Source of the DNA: Streptomyces cylindrosporus
Lineage (GTDB): Bacteria; Actinomycetota; Actinomycetes; Streptomycetales; Streptomycetaceae
NCBI RefSeq assembly: GCF_022698165.1
Contig: NZ_JALDAY010000004.1
Span: 372,001-436,000, forward strand
DNA length: 64,000 bases
Direction of reading: 5' to 3'
In this document: in pieces, positions 23,972-31,232 of the stretch
Layout of the letters: the number at the start of each line of letters is the position of its first letter
Position numbering within the stretch: the stretch's first letter is position 1
Position numbers and translations under genes: made by a program
Notes under the pieces: model-generated
Seen by the model: only the letters and a program-made list of their open reading frames with translations
Told to the model about the DNA's origin: nothing
The model's database searches: none

Positions 23972-24783
23972 GTCTCTTCTTCTCCCAGGACTTTCTCGAT
24001 GAAGGCCAGCGACTCGCGTGGTGTCAGGGCCTGCGACCGGATCATTCCATAGCGCATCTCCAGGATCTGAACGTCCCGGGGATCGCTGATCAGGCGGCTG
24101 TGGAGTTGTCCCTCCGAGTGCCCGAGCGTCTTGCCGTCCCGGAGTTTCAGTAGCTGGAGTGACCCGCCCATACCCGCGTGGTCCTCACAGCTCGTGGGCA
24201 TCACCTGGATCCTGACGTGCCTTAAAGTGCCGATCTCCAACAGGTGTTCGAGCTGGTGTCGCAGCACCATTCTGCCCCCGAGGGGCCGCCGTAGCGTCAC
24301 CTCTTCCTGGACGAAGGTGAGCAGCGGGGAGGGAAGCCGATCGAAGACGCGCTGTCGTGCCATGCGCGCGGAGACCTGGCGATCGATCTCGTCCTCGGAG
24401 TAAGCGGGTTGCCGGATCGCGAACAATGCCCGTGCGTACTCCGGGGTCTGGAGCAGGCCGTGCATGTTGTGGTTGGCGTAGGCCCCGAGTTCGACGGCCT
24501 CGTCCTCCAGCTTCGCCAAGTCCCGCACATTCTTGGGGTAGCGGGCCTTTTCCACGTCCTCCTTCATCGCCGCGATCCTGCCGCCCGCGCCCAGCACTTC
24601 ATCCGCCTGATCGAGGAAGTCGGGCTTCGGACTCCGCCGCCCCCGCTCCACCGACGACACCATCTCCCCGCCGTACCCGATCGCCACCCCCAGCTCCGGC
24701 TGGGTCAGCCCGGCGGCCTCGCGCCACATCTTGATCTGCCGCCCGACCGTCCTGAGTACAGCCGCCGCTTCCTCGTCCTCCAC
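23968..24783 (-). CDS. XRE-family regulator with DUF5753 domain, WhiJ-type locus 2
   Basis: About 271 residues. The helix-turn-helix spans residues 10-60 (VGRQIKMWREAAGLTQPELGVAIGYG, VSSVERGRRSPKPDFLDQAD), followed by DUF5753 (NHNMHGLLQTPEYARALFAIRQPAY, QVSARMARQRVFDR, FVQEEVTLRRPLGG, HVRIQVMPTSCEDHAGMGGSLQLL). I prefer the GTG at 24783 because AGGAGG lies 9 bases upstream; the longer frame from 24801 would begin before that site. Two-gene unit with DUF397 (ATGA overlap), divergent from an ATP-binding gene. Confidence 0.92.
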   Translation of the reverse strand: MEDEEAAAVLRTVGRQIKMWREAAGLTQPELGVAIGYGGEMVSSVERGRRSPKPDFLDQADEVLGAGGRIAAMKEDVEKARYPKNVRDLAKLEDEAVELGAYANHNMHGLLQTPEYARALFAIRQPAYSEDEIDRQVSARMARQRVFDRLPSPLLTFVQEEVTLRRPLGGRMVLRHQLEHLLEIGTLRHVRIQVMPTSCEDHAGMGGSLQLLKLRDGKTLGHSEGQLHSRLISDPRDVQILEMRYGMIRSQALTPRESLAFIEKVLGEEET

Positions 24784-24805
24784 CCGTTCCACCCTCCTCA
24801 CGGAC

Positions 24806-24855
24806 GAGCCGTACGGCTCCGCCCCGCACCCGGACAGTCCCGCTCCGTACCGGAG
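24806..24855. promoter_or_regulatory. Two palindromes in the divergent promoter of locus 2
   Basis: GAGCCGTACGGCTC (24806-24819) is a perfect 14-bp palindrome. CTCCG-TAC-CGGAG (24843-24855) is a second, with 5-bp arms. Both lie between the regulator and the ATP-binding gene and are candidates for autoregulation. The sequence differs from the palindrome at locus 1, so the two regulators would recognise different sites. Confidence 0.45.
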
Positions 24856-24898
24856 TCACTCCTGTTCAGAGTAGGTACGGGCGGCCACGCTGGGTGAC

Positions 24899-25408
24899 GT
24901 GAATCAGAAAACCGTCCCCCAAGTCACCGCCCCGACGCACTACTTCACGGTTCTCCTGGCCGCCAATCGAAGAGGTGCTCGACGGGCGCGCGAGCACACC
25001 GAGCGGCAACTCGCGGCCTGGGGCGTGTGCTTCGAAGCCGCCGCGCAGATCGTCGCCGAGCTGGCGTCCAACGCCGTGCTCCACGGACGCGTCCCCGGCC
25101 GGGACTTCCGGCTGCGGCTCAAGGTCCACGCCGATCGCGGCATCCTCCGTGTCGAGGTGACCGATGCTCGGGGCGACCGGATCCCGCAGATCCACGACCC
25201 GGTGGGCGACGAGGCCGAATCCGGCCGGGGGCTGCGCATCATCGACGCGTACGCGGACCGCTGGGGCGTGGAGGAGGCCCCGGCGGGCGGGAAGACGGTC
25301 TGGGCGGAGCTGGCACCGGATCGTGGGACACGGGACCCGGTGACTGTCTCAGACCTTGATGACGGTGATACGAGAGCCGCACAGGGCGGTCAGATCCTCG
25401 GGGTCTGA
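24899..25408 (+). CDS. ATP-binding protein (RsbW/HATPase_c_2-like), WhiJ-type locus 2
   Basis: A 169-residue GHKL-fold protein. Motifs: AQIVAELASNAVLHGRVPGRDF (N-box), VEVTDARGD (G1) and ESGRGLRIIDAYADRWGVE (G2), closing with KTVWAELA as in anti-sigma kinases. The normal family end is near residue 146; about 23 further residues (from VTVSDLDDGD) are read from DNA that is also the 3' end of the PIN-domain gene on the other strand, so the C-terminus is probably a by-product of a rearrangement. The GTG start follows GGGTGAC. Same divergent layout as locus 1. Confidence 0.87.
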   Translation: MNQKTVPQVTAPTHYFTVLLAANRRGARRAREHTERQLAAWGVCFEAAAQIVAELASNAVLHGRVPGRDFRLRLKVHADRGILRVEVTDARGDRIPQIHDPVGDEAESGRGLRIIDAYADRWGVEEAPAGGKTVWAELAPDRGTRDPVTVSDLDDGDTRAAQGGQILGV

Positions 25409-25765
25409 GCTGAGAATCGTTGTCGGACCGGTGGCGGCGAGGGCGGTGGCGCCGAGCATGGCGTCGACGGCGTGTTTGTGGCCGTGAAGGCCGGCGTCGG
25501 CGAGGAGGGCGGCGGCGTGGCGGGCGATGGGTTCGGTGACCGGTTCGATGACGAGGCGGGAGAGGGTCCATTCCAGGGCCGGGCGGTTGATCCGGGGGTG
25601 GACCACTTCCACGAGGGTGGCCGCGGAAGTGATCACCCGCAGGTCGTCGGCGCGAGCGAGGGCGAGCCAGCCGGTGACGGTGCGGTCGCGAAGGACGGCC
25701 TTGGCCAACCCTTCGCTGTCGAGGACCAGAGTGCCGCCGGGGGTAGCGGGGGAGGGGCGGGTCAC
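25349..25765 (-). CDS. PIN-domain toxin (VapC-like)
   Basis: A 138-residue PIN-fold ribonuclease. The acidic metal ligands can be followed: Asp in LVLDSEGLAKAVL, Glu in TLVEVVHPR, Asp in HAVDAMLGATA and Asp in ILSSDPEDL. VapC toxins cut tRNA or rRNA. The GTG start (25765-25763) overlaps the TGA of the antitoxin (25764-25762). Its 3' end overlaps the convergent ATP-binding gene by 60 bp. Confidence 0.88.
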   Translation of the reverse strand: MTRPSPATPGGTLVLDSEGLAKAVLRDRTVTGWLALARADDLRVITSAATLVEVVHPRINRPALEWTLSRLVIEPVTEPIARHAAALLADAGLHGHKHAVDAMLGATALAATGPTTILSSDPEDLTALCGSRITVIKV

Positions 25766-26025
25766 GTGGCGTTCGCCCCGCCTTGCGTCTGCTGTCGGCG
25801 GGCCTGCTGGAGCTGGTCGCGCAGGGCTTGGACCTCTTCGTCGGTGACGGGCCCGTGTTCGGCCTCGGCGACCTGGATGAGCTCGTTGAGATTGTCCCGC
25901 TCGATCTGGCGCGCGACGGCGGCGGCGACATAGGCAGACAGGCCCGACGGGCCGCTGCGGGCCTTGGCGGCTTCGGCGATGTCGCGGGGCATGGTGATCG
26001 AGTACTTGCCGGTAGGGCCACTCAT
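25762..26025 (-). CDS. Antitoxin of the PIN-domain toxin (ribbon-helix-helix type)
   Basis: An 87-residue protein with a ribbon-helix-helix pattern at the start (GKYSITMPRDIAEAAKARSGPSGLSAYVAAAVARQIERDNL) followed by an acidic helix (VAEAEHGPVTDEEVQALRDQLQQARRQ) that would bind the toxin. The ATG at 26025 is chosen; the open frame continues upstream to 26058 without homology. A TAGGAT box lies 7 bases before the ATG, so the transcript may be leaderless. It forms an operon with the PIN toxin through a GTGA overlap. Confidence 0.85.
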   Translation of the reverse strand: MSGPTGKYSITMPRDIAEAAKARSGPSGLSAYVAAAVARQIERDNLNELIQVAEAEHGPVTDEEVQALRDQLQQARRQQTQGGANAT

Positions 26026-26032
26026 GCTACCA

Positions 26033-26052
26033 ATCCTACCTCTGATCCTACC
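26033..26052 (-). promoter_or_regulatory. Two GGTAGGAT repeats before the VapB-like gene
   Basis: On the minus strand GGTAGGAT occurs at 26052-26045 and again at 26040-26033, 12 bp apart, and a partial GGTAG follows next to the ATG. The nearer TAGGAT matches a streptomycete -10 box (TAGRRT) 7 bases before the start codon. The repeats could also be the operator of the antitoxin. Confidence 0.4.
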
Positions 26053-26144
26053 CCGCATAACACTTCGCCCCTTAAACCGACCGTTCCCGTTCGATTACAG
26101 TGCTGAACTGTCGTGCGTCGCTCGGTGCCATTGGGGAGGTCTTG

Positions 26145-27263
26145 GTGAGTGTGACTACCGGGGCCGTCTGGGGTCGGGTGGAGCAGCAGGATTTTCGGAG
26201 TCGGGTGCGCGGGACCCTGCTCGGGGCCGCCGTCGGGGACGCGCTCGGGGCGCCCGTCGACGGGATGGATCTTGAGGGGATCCGGGAGAACTACGGCGCG
26301 GAGGGACTCGTCGACCTCGGGGTGGCGTACGGGCGGCGCGGTGCCGTCACGCATCTCACCCAGCTGACCCTGTTCACCGTCGACGGGCTGATACGGGCCC
26401 AGGTACGGCGGGACACCGGCGCCTGGCATCCGCCCACCGACCTGCACCGTGCCTACCTGCGCTGGGCGGCCACCCAGCGGGACTGGGGGCCCGACGAGCG
26501 CCGCAAGGACGACGGCTGGCTCGCGCGCGAGGAGTGGCTGTACGCCCGCCGGGACCCGGCGCGTTCGCTGCTGCTCGGGCTCGGCGACGAGACCATGGGG
26601 ACGCTCGACGTGCCCAAGAACGCCGGCGAGGTCGGGCCCGAGGCGACGGCCCGTTCCGCGCCCTTCGGGCTGCTCGTGGGGTGGGAGCCGCAACTCGTCG
26701 TGCAGTTGGCGGTGGAGTGCGCGGCCCAGACCCACGGGCACCCCATGGCCTACCTCGCGGCCGGCGCGTACGCCGTGATCGTGCATGGTCTCGCGCGCGG
26801 CGAGACCCTCGACGGGGCGGTCCAGCGGGCGCTGGCGCTGCTGGCCGCGCGCCCGGGGCACCAGTCGGTGTCGGACGCGCTGCAGCACGCGCTGGGCGCC
26901 GTACGGCAGGGCATGCCCACACCGCTGCGGGTCGCCGAGCTGGCCGGGGACGGCACGGCGGAGGGCGTGCTGGCGGCGGCCGTGTACTGCTCGCTGGTGG
27001 GGGAGGACGTACGGCACGGTCTGTGTCTGGCCGTCAATCAGGACGGTCCGTCGGGGGCCACCGCCGCGCTGACCGGCGGGCTGCTCGGGGCGCTGCACGG
27101 GGAGACCGCGCTGCCGCCGGCCTGGCTCGCCGAGCTGGAGGGGCGGCCGACGGTGCTGGAGCTGGCCGACGACTTCGCCATGGAGATGACGCAGGGGCCC
27201 GCGCTGCACGGGCCGGCGGGTTCGGCGCCGGGGTGGCTGGCCCGGTATCCGCGGGGAGGATGA
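26145..27263 (+). CDS. ADP-ribosylglycohydrolase-family protein lacking metal ligands
   Basis: About 372 residues with the ARH/DraG fold: RGTLLGAAVGDALGAPVDG at the start, TQLTLFTVDGLIRA, LLVGWEP, AQTHGHPMAYLAAGAYAVIVHGLARG and GGLLGALHG. Active members bind two Mg ions with a TDDT motif and a late DSDST-type motif. Here the first reads VTHLTQLT and the second NQDGPSGATAA, so the key Asp residues are absent. It is therefore likely a non-catalytic binding protein, or a decaying enzyme. GGGGAGG (26133-26139) sits 5 bases before the GTG at 26145; an upstream GTG at 26100 is less likely. Confidence 0.88.
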   Translation: MSVTTGAVWGRVEQQDFRSRVRGTLLGAAVGDALGAPVDGMDLEGIRENYGAEGLVDLGVAYGRRGAVTHLTQLTLFTVDGLIRAQVRRDTGAWHPPTDLHRAYLRWAATQRDWGPDERRKDDGWLAREEWLYARRDPARSLLLGLGDETMGTLDVPKNAGEVGPEATARSAPFGLLVGWEPQLVVQLAVECAAQTHGHPMAYLAAGAYAVIVHGLARGETLDGAVQRALALLAARPGHQSVSDALQHALGAVRQGMPTPLRVAELAGDGTAEGVLAAAVYCSLVGEDVRHGLCLAVNQDGPSGATAALTGGLLGALHGETALPPAWLAELEGRPTVLELADDFAMEMTQGPALHGPAGSAPGWLARYPRGG

Positions 27264-27275
27264 CGGCATACGCGG

Positions 27276-27313
27276 CTGGGCGGCCCCGGCTGATGATGCC
27301 GGTGGCCGCCCAG
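27276..27313. terminator. Bidirectional hairpin between convergent genes
   Basis: CTGGGCGGCC (27276-27285) with CCGGC pairs to GCCGG and GGCCGCCCAG (27304-27313), a 15-bp stem with one bulged T and the loop TGATGAT. It lies exactly between the stop of the ADP-ribosylglycohydrolase homologue and the stop of the symporter. No U-tract, as usual in streptomycetes. Confidence 0.8.
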
Positions 27314-27332
27314 TCCCGTACCCGGTGATCCG

Positions 27333-28910
27333 TCAGTCCTTCACCGGGGTCCTGCCCACCACGTCCTCCACCTCGCCCGCCGGAGTCGGCAGGGCGACCG
27401 CCGCGCTGTCGTCGTCGTCCGTGTTGATCCGCTCGATGACCGCGAGCCGCTCCGGGGTGTCCTCCGGCTTCAGGTAGCCGACCAGGATGTAGAGGACCAG
27501 GGAGACGGCGAGCGGGATCGAGACCTGGTACTGGAGCGGGACGCCGCCGTCGACGTTCCAGTTGATGGGGTAGTTGACCAGCCAGAAGGCCAGCAGACCC
27601 ATCGACCAGCTGGTCAGCGCCGCCGTCGGGCCGGAGCGGCGGAAGGGGCGCAGCAGGCCCAGCATCATCGGGATGGCGATCGGGCCCATGAGACCGGCCA
27701 CCCACTTGATGACGACGGTGATGATGTCCTTGAAGGTGGGGGAGTTGACCTGCGTCGCCACCGCCATGGACAGGCCGAGGAAGACAACCGTGGTGACGCG
27801 GGCCGCGATCAGGCCGGAGCGCTGGGTCCACTCACGGGCACGCTTGGAGAACACCGGCGCCGCGTCGCGGGTGAAGACCGCCGCGATGGCGTTGGCGTCG
27901 GAGGAGCACATGGCCATCGTGTGGGAGAAGAAGCCGACGATGACCAGGCCCAACAGGCCGTGCGGCAGCAGCTGTTCGGTCATCAGGCCGTAGGAGTCGG
28001 AGCCGTCCGGCTTCTGGGCGTGGACCAGGAGCGGTGACATCCACATGGGGAAGAAGAGGATCACCGGCCAGACCAGCCACAGCGCCGCGGACAGGCGTGC
28101 CGAGCGTTCGGCGGCCCGCGGGCTGGTCGTGGCCATGTAGCGCTGGGCCTGGTTGAGCATGCCGCCGTTGTACTCGAAGAGCTTGATGAAGAGGAACGCG
28201 AGCAGGAAGACCGTGCCGTACGGGCCCACCAGCGGCTTGCCGTGGCCGTGCAGGGCCGGCTCGTCCCAGGCGCCGAAGAAGCCGATGCCCTTGTCGTTCA
28301 GCTTCAGTACGACCGCCACGAACATCGAGATGCCGGCCAGCAACTGGATGACGAACTGGCCGAGTTCGGTCAGCGCGTCCGCCCACAGGCCGCCGATCGT
28401 GCAGTAGACGGCCGTGATGGCGCCGGTGATGAGGATGCCCTGGTTGAGCGTGACGCCGGTGAAGACCGACAACAGGGTGGCGATCGCCGCCCACTTCGCG
28501 CCCACGTCGACGATCTTCAGCAGCATGCCGGACCAGGCCAGCGCCTGCTGGGTCTTCAGGTCGTACCGGTTCTTCAGGTACTCCAGCGGCGAGGCCACAT
28601 GGAGCCGGGAGCGCAGCCGGTTGATGCGCGGCGCGAACAGCTTCGAGCCGATGGCGATGCCCAGCGCGATGGGGAAGGACCAGGTGACGAAGGACGTCAC
28701 GCCGTACGTGTAGGCGATGCCCGCGTAACCCGTGAACATCACCGCGCTGTAGCCCGACATGTGGTGCGAGATGCCGGACAGCCACCACGGCATCTTGCCG
28801 CCGGCCGTGAAGAAGTCGCTGACGTCGTCGACGCGCTTGTGCGACCACACGCCGATCGCGACCATGACGCCGAAATAGCCGATGAGCACGGCCCAGTCGA
28901 GACCGTTCAT
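27333..28910 (-). CDS. Sodium:solute symporter (SSS family)
   Basis: A 525-residue membrane transporter with about 13 helices, starting WAVLIGYFGVMVAIGVWSHKRVDDVSDFFTAGGKMPWWLSGISHHMSGYSAVMF, the usual SSS N-terminus. Later marks include PLEYLKNRYDLKTQQ, GLWADALTELGQFVIQL, EYNGGMLNQAQRYMATTSPRAAERSA, FFSHTMAMCSSDANAIAAVFTRD and a C-terminal cytoplasmic tail rich in Asp/Val. It would import a solute (sugar, amino or organic acid type) with Na+. GGGAGG precedes ATG 28910 by 7 bases. Single gene; no substrate clue nearby. Confidence 0.92.
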   Translation of the reverse strand: MNGLDWAVLIGYFGVMVAIGVWSHKRVDDVSDFFTAGGKMPWWLSGISHHMSGYSAVMFTGYAGIAYTYGVTSFVTWSFPIALGIAIGSKLFAPRINRLRSRLHVASPLEYLKNRYDLKTQQALAWSGMLLKIVDVGAKWAAIATLLSVFTGVTLNQGILITGAITAVYCTIGGLWADALTELGQFVIQLLAGISMFVAVVLKLNDKGIGFFGAWDEPALHGHGKPLVGPYGTVFLLAFLFIKLFEYNGGMLNQAQRYMATTSPRAAERSARLSAALWLVWPVILFFPMWMSPLLVHAQKPDGSDSYGLMTEQLLPHGLLGLVIVGFFSHTMAMCSSDANAIAAVFTRDAAPVFSKRAREWTQRSGLIAARVTTVVFLGLSMAVATQVNSPTFKDIITVVIKWVAGLMGPIAIPMMLGLLRPFRRSGPTAALTSWSMGLLAFWLVNYPINWNVDGGVPLQYQVSIPLAVSLVLYILVGYLKPEDTPERLAVIERINTDDDDSAAVALPTPAGEVEDVVGRTPVKD

Positions 28911-29035
28911 GTACGCCTCCCAGGGGTCGACCCGGCGCTCATCGTGTGGGTTGCCGCGTGAGCACGACAAGTGAGCGTAGGGTCAAGGGGAGGTAAAAGT
29001 ATTCGAGTTGATGTATCCCGTTCACCTATATGAAC

Positions 29036-29824
29036 TCATCGCATCAGCTCCCCCGCGTTGACCAGCAAGGACTGTCCCGTGATCGCCCGCGCCCGGTCCG
29101 ACGCCAGGAACACCGCCGCGTCGGCCACGTCCCCGTCCGTGGCGAGCTCCGGCAGCGCCATCCGGTCGGTCAGCCGCTTCAGCACCTCCGGCTCCGGCAC
29201 GCCCTCCGTGTGCGCCGTGAACTGCACGTACGCCTCCACCGGCGGCCCCCACATCCAGCCCGGCAGCACGGTGTTCACCCGGATCCGGTACGGGCCCAAC
29301 TCCCGCGCCAGCGAGTACATCGCGCTCGTCAGCGCCCCCTTGGAGGCCGCGTACGCCGCCTGCCGCACCTGCGAGGGCGCGGCCACCGCCGACTGCGTCC
29401 CGATGAACACCACCGACCCGCCCCCGGCCTCCTTCAGCGCCGACAGACACGCCCGCGTCATCCGCAGCGAGCCCAGCAGGTTCACGTCGATCACCGACTG
29501 CCAGGTCGCGAAGTCCGCGTCCTCCAGGCCGCCGAAGTAGCTGTCCCAGGCGGCCACATGGACCACGGCGTCGATCCGCCCGAACCGTTCTCGGGCGAGC
29601 CCGGCCAGCGCCTCGCACTGGCCCTCGTCCGTGATGTCCGTCGACCGGTACGCCGTGTGCGTCCCGTCCGGATCGATCTCGCCGGCGCTCTTGGCGAGGT
29701 TCGCCTCCGTGCGCGCGCCCAGCACCGCGTTCCCGCCGTCCCGGACGACCGCCGCGGCGACCTGGTGACCGAGCCCGGCGCCGACTCCCGACACGACGAC
29801 GGTCTTGCCCGTGAGCAGTGACAT
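29036..29824 (-). CDS. Short-chain dehydrogenase/reductase
   Basis: A 262-residue SDR. Cofactor motif VVVSGVGAGLGHQVA (GxxxGxG, around residues 9-21), the Asn region VHVAAWDS, catalytic Ser in VVFIGTQSAVAAPSQVRQAAYAASKGAL with the YxxxK pair, and LPGWMWGPPVEAYV after it. NAD(P)-dependent oxidation or reduction of an alcohol or ketone. GGAGG lies 6 bases before ATG 29824. It is divergent from an uncharacterised gene at 29905 over a TetR-type palindrome, so the two are probably co-regulated and may act on the same compound. Confidence 0.92.
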   Translation of the reverse strand: MSLLTGKTVVVSGVGAGLGHQVAAAVVRDGGNAVLGARTEANLAKSAGEIDPDGTHTAYRSTDITDEGQCEALAGLARERFGRIDAVVHVAAWDSYFGGLEDADFATWQSVIDVNLLGSLRMTRACLSALKEAGGGSVVFIGTQSAVAAPSQVRQAAYAASKGALTSAMYSLARELGPYRIRVNTVLPGWMWGPPVEAYVQFTAHTEGVPEPEVLKRLTDRMALPELATDGDVADAAVFLASDRARAITGQSLLVNAGELMR

Positions 29825-29851
29825 CCGAGCCTCCGGGGGTATGGCCAATTA

Positions 29852-29868
29852 TCTGACGGGGCGTCAGA
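29852..29868. promoter_or_regulatory. TetR-type operator TCTGACG-GGG-CGTCAGA
   Basis: Perfect 7-bp arms with a 3-bp centre, halfway between the divergent start codons at 29824 and 29905. The CTGACG/CGTCAG half-sites are typical of TetR-family operators of actinobacterial catabolic genes. No TetR gene lies next to it. Confidence 0.65.
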
Positions 29869-29904
29869 GTATGGGCGACCGGCGGAGGACGGAAGGGGAG
29901 CGAC

Positions 29905-30744
29905 GTGAGCGAGGAAACCCGCAGTGACGTGTACGCCGAGCTGGCCGCCGTGGGGCCCTACGGGGTGCGGCCGGGCCATGCCCTGATCACCATGGTCGAA
30001 CCGCACCCGGGCCACGAGTACGCGTACAACCGCTGGTACGAGGACGACCACTACTACGCCGGCGCGATGGCCATGCCCTGGATGTACGCCGGGCGCCGCT
30101 GGGTCGCCACCCGCGATCTCCAACTCCTGCGCTATCCGGAGAAGTCGGCGATCGCCCAGCCCGTCACCGCCGGGTGCTACATCTCGACGTACTGGATCAC
30201 CGACGGCCGCTACGACGACCACATGCGCTGGACCGTCGCCATCAACAAGCGGCTCAACCGGGACGCGCGGGTCTACCAGGACCGTACGCACGTCTTCACG
30301 GCCTTCCAGGACCACGAGGCGACGGTCTACCGGGACGGCGCCGCCGGGCCCCGCGACTTCCACGCCCTCGACCACCCCTATGCCGGGCTGGTGGTGGAGG
30401 TGATCGACGCGGAATCGGCGGAGCAGCGCGCGGAGTTGCTGGAGTGGCTGCGGGGGCGGCACCTGCCCAAGCGGGTTGCCGGGTCGCCCGCGGCCATGGT
30501 GACCGTGTTCCGGCCGACGCCGCTGCCCGGCGACCGGATGACGTACGTGAAGCAGGTGGAGGGCGTGGACACCCGGCTGACGCTGCTGTGGTTCCTGGAG
30601 GCGGATCCGCGGGAGTGCTGGGAGGGGTACTTCACGGACCTGGCGGCGCCGGTGGCGGAGGCGGGCCTGGGGAGGGTGGAGCTGGTGGCGCCGTTCGTCC
30701 CGACCGTGCCCGGGACGGACAGGTACGTCGACCGGTTGCGGTAG
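29905..30744 (+). CDS. Uncharacterised protein, possibly of the dimeric alpha-beta barrel type
   Basis: A 279-residue soluble protein. It has two EthD-like blocks: GHALITMVEPHPGHEYAYNRWYEDDHYYAGAMAMPW near the start and LLEWLRGRHLPKRVAGSPAAMVTVFRP in the second half, each with a W/L-EDH or RHLPK pattern seen in small-molecule-binding dimeric alpha-beta barrels. I do not recognise a named family. GGAAGGGGAGCG precedes the GTG. Divergent from the SDR at 29036-29824 with a shared operator, which suggests one catabolic or biosynthetic step with that enzyme. Confidence 0.75.
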   Translation: MSEETRSDVYAELAAVGPYGVRPGHALITMVEPHPGHEYAYNRWYEDDHYYAGAMAMPWMYAGRRWVATRDLQLLRYPEKSAIAQPVTAGCYISTYWITDGRYDDHMRWTVAINKRLNRDARVYQDRTHVFTAFQDHEATVYRDGAAGPRDFHALDHPYAGLVVEVIDAESAEQRAELLEWLRGRHLPKRVAGSPAAMVTVFRPTPLPGDRMTYVKQVEGVDTRLTLLWFLEADPRECWEGYFTDLAAPVAEAGLGRVELVAPFVPTVPGTDRYVDRLR

Positions 30745-30750
30745 GGCATG

Positions 30751-30766
30751 GCCGAGCCCCCTCGGC
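30751..30766 (+). terminator. Small hairpin after the 29905 gene
   Basis: GCCGAG-CCCC-CTCGGC, a 6-bp stem with a 4-base loop, 6 bp after the stop codon. Short, so only a possible terminator. Confidence 0.45.
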
Positions 30767-30864
30767 AAGGACGGCGAGCTGGTCGAGAGGGCTCTTCCTG
30801 TGCTGCTTGTGAAGTTGTGTTTGTTGTCGGTGAAGTGGACAGAGGATCAGGAAAGACCCTCCCC

Positions 30865-31056
30865 TTACGCCTTGACCGAGGCGACGAAGGCGTTCCACGC
30901 GTCGGCGGGGAAGGCGAGGACCGGGCCGTCGGTGACCTTGGAGTCCTGGACGGACAGGTCCTCACCGGCCGGCGACTTGACCTCGACGCAGGCTCCGTTG
31001 CCGGTGGAGTACGAGGACTTGGTCCAGGTTTCCGTGGCGCCCTGACGAATTGCCAT
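30865..31056 (-). CDS. DUF397 protein of WhiJ-type locus 3
   Basis: A 63-residue DUF397 protein: ATETWTKSSYSTGNGACVEVKSPAGEDLSVQDSKVTDGPVLAFPADAWNAFVASVK. All family positions are present. CGGAGC lies about 7 bases before the ATG. It is downstream of the XRE/DUF5753 gene on the same strand but 176 bp away, farther than at loci 1 and 2, so it may have its own promoter. Confidence 0.93.
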   Translation of the reverse strand: MAIRQGATETWTKSSYSTGNGACVEVKSPAGEDLSVQDSKVTDGPVLAFPADAWNAFVASVKA

Positions 31057-31232
31057 TTTTGCTCCGTAGTGCCAGAAGACGAGTTGCTGATTTGCGCCAA
31101 CCTTTGGTGTGTGGTGGCGTGATCGACGCTACTCGCCAACCTCCGTGTACGAAGCGACTATTCACTCGACTGGATGGCATATTCCAGGTGGGTCTTCCAC
31201 TACGGCCCCGGGAAGGTGTACCTTACGGCGCT

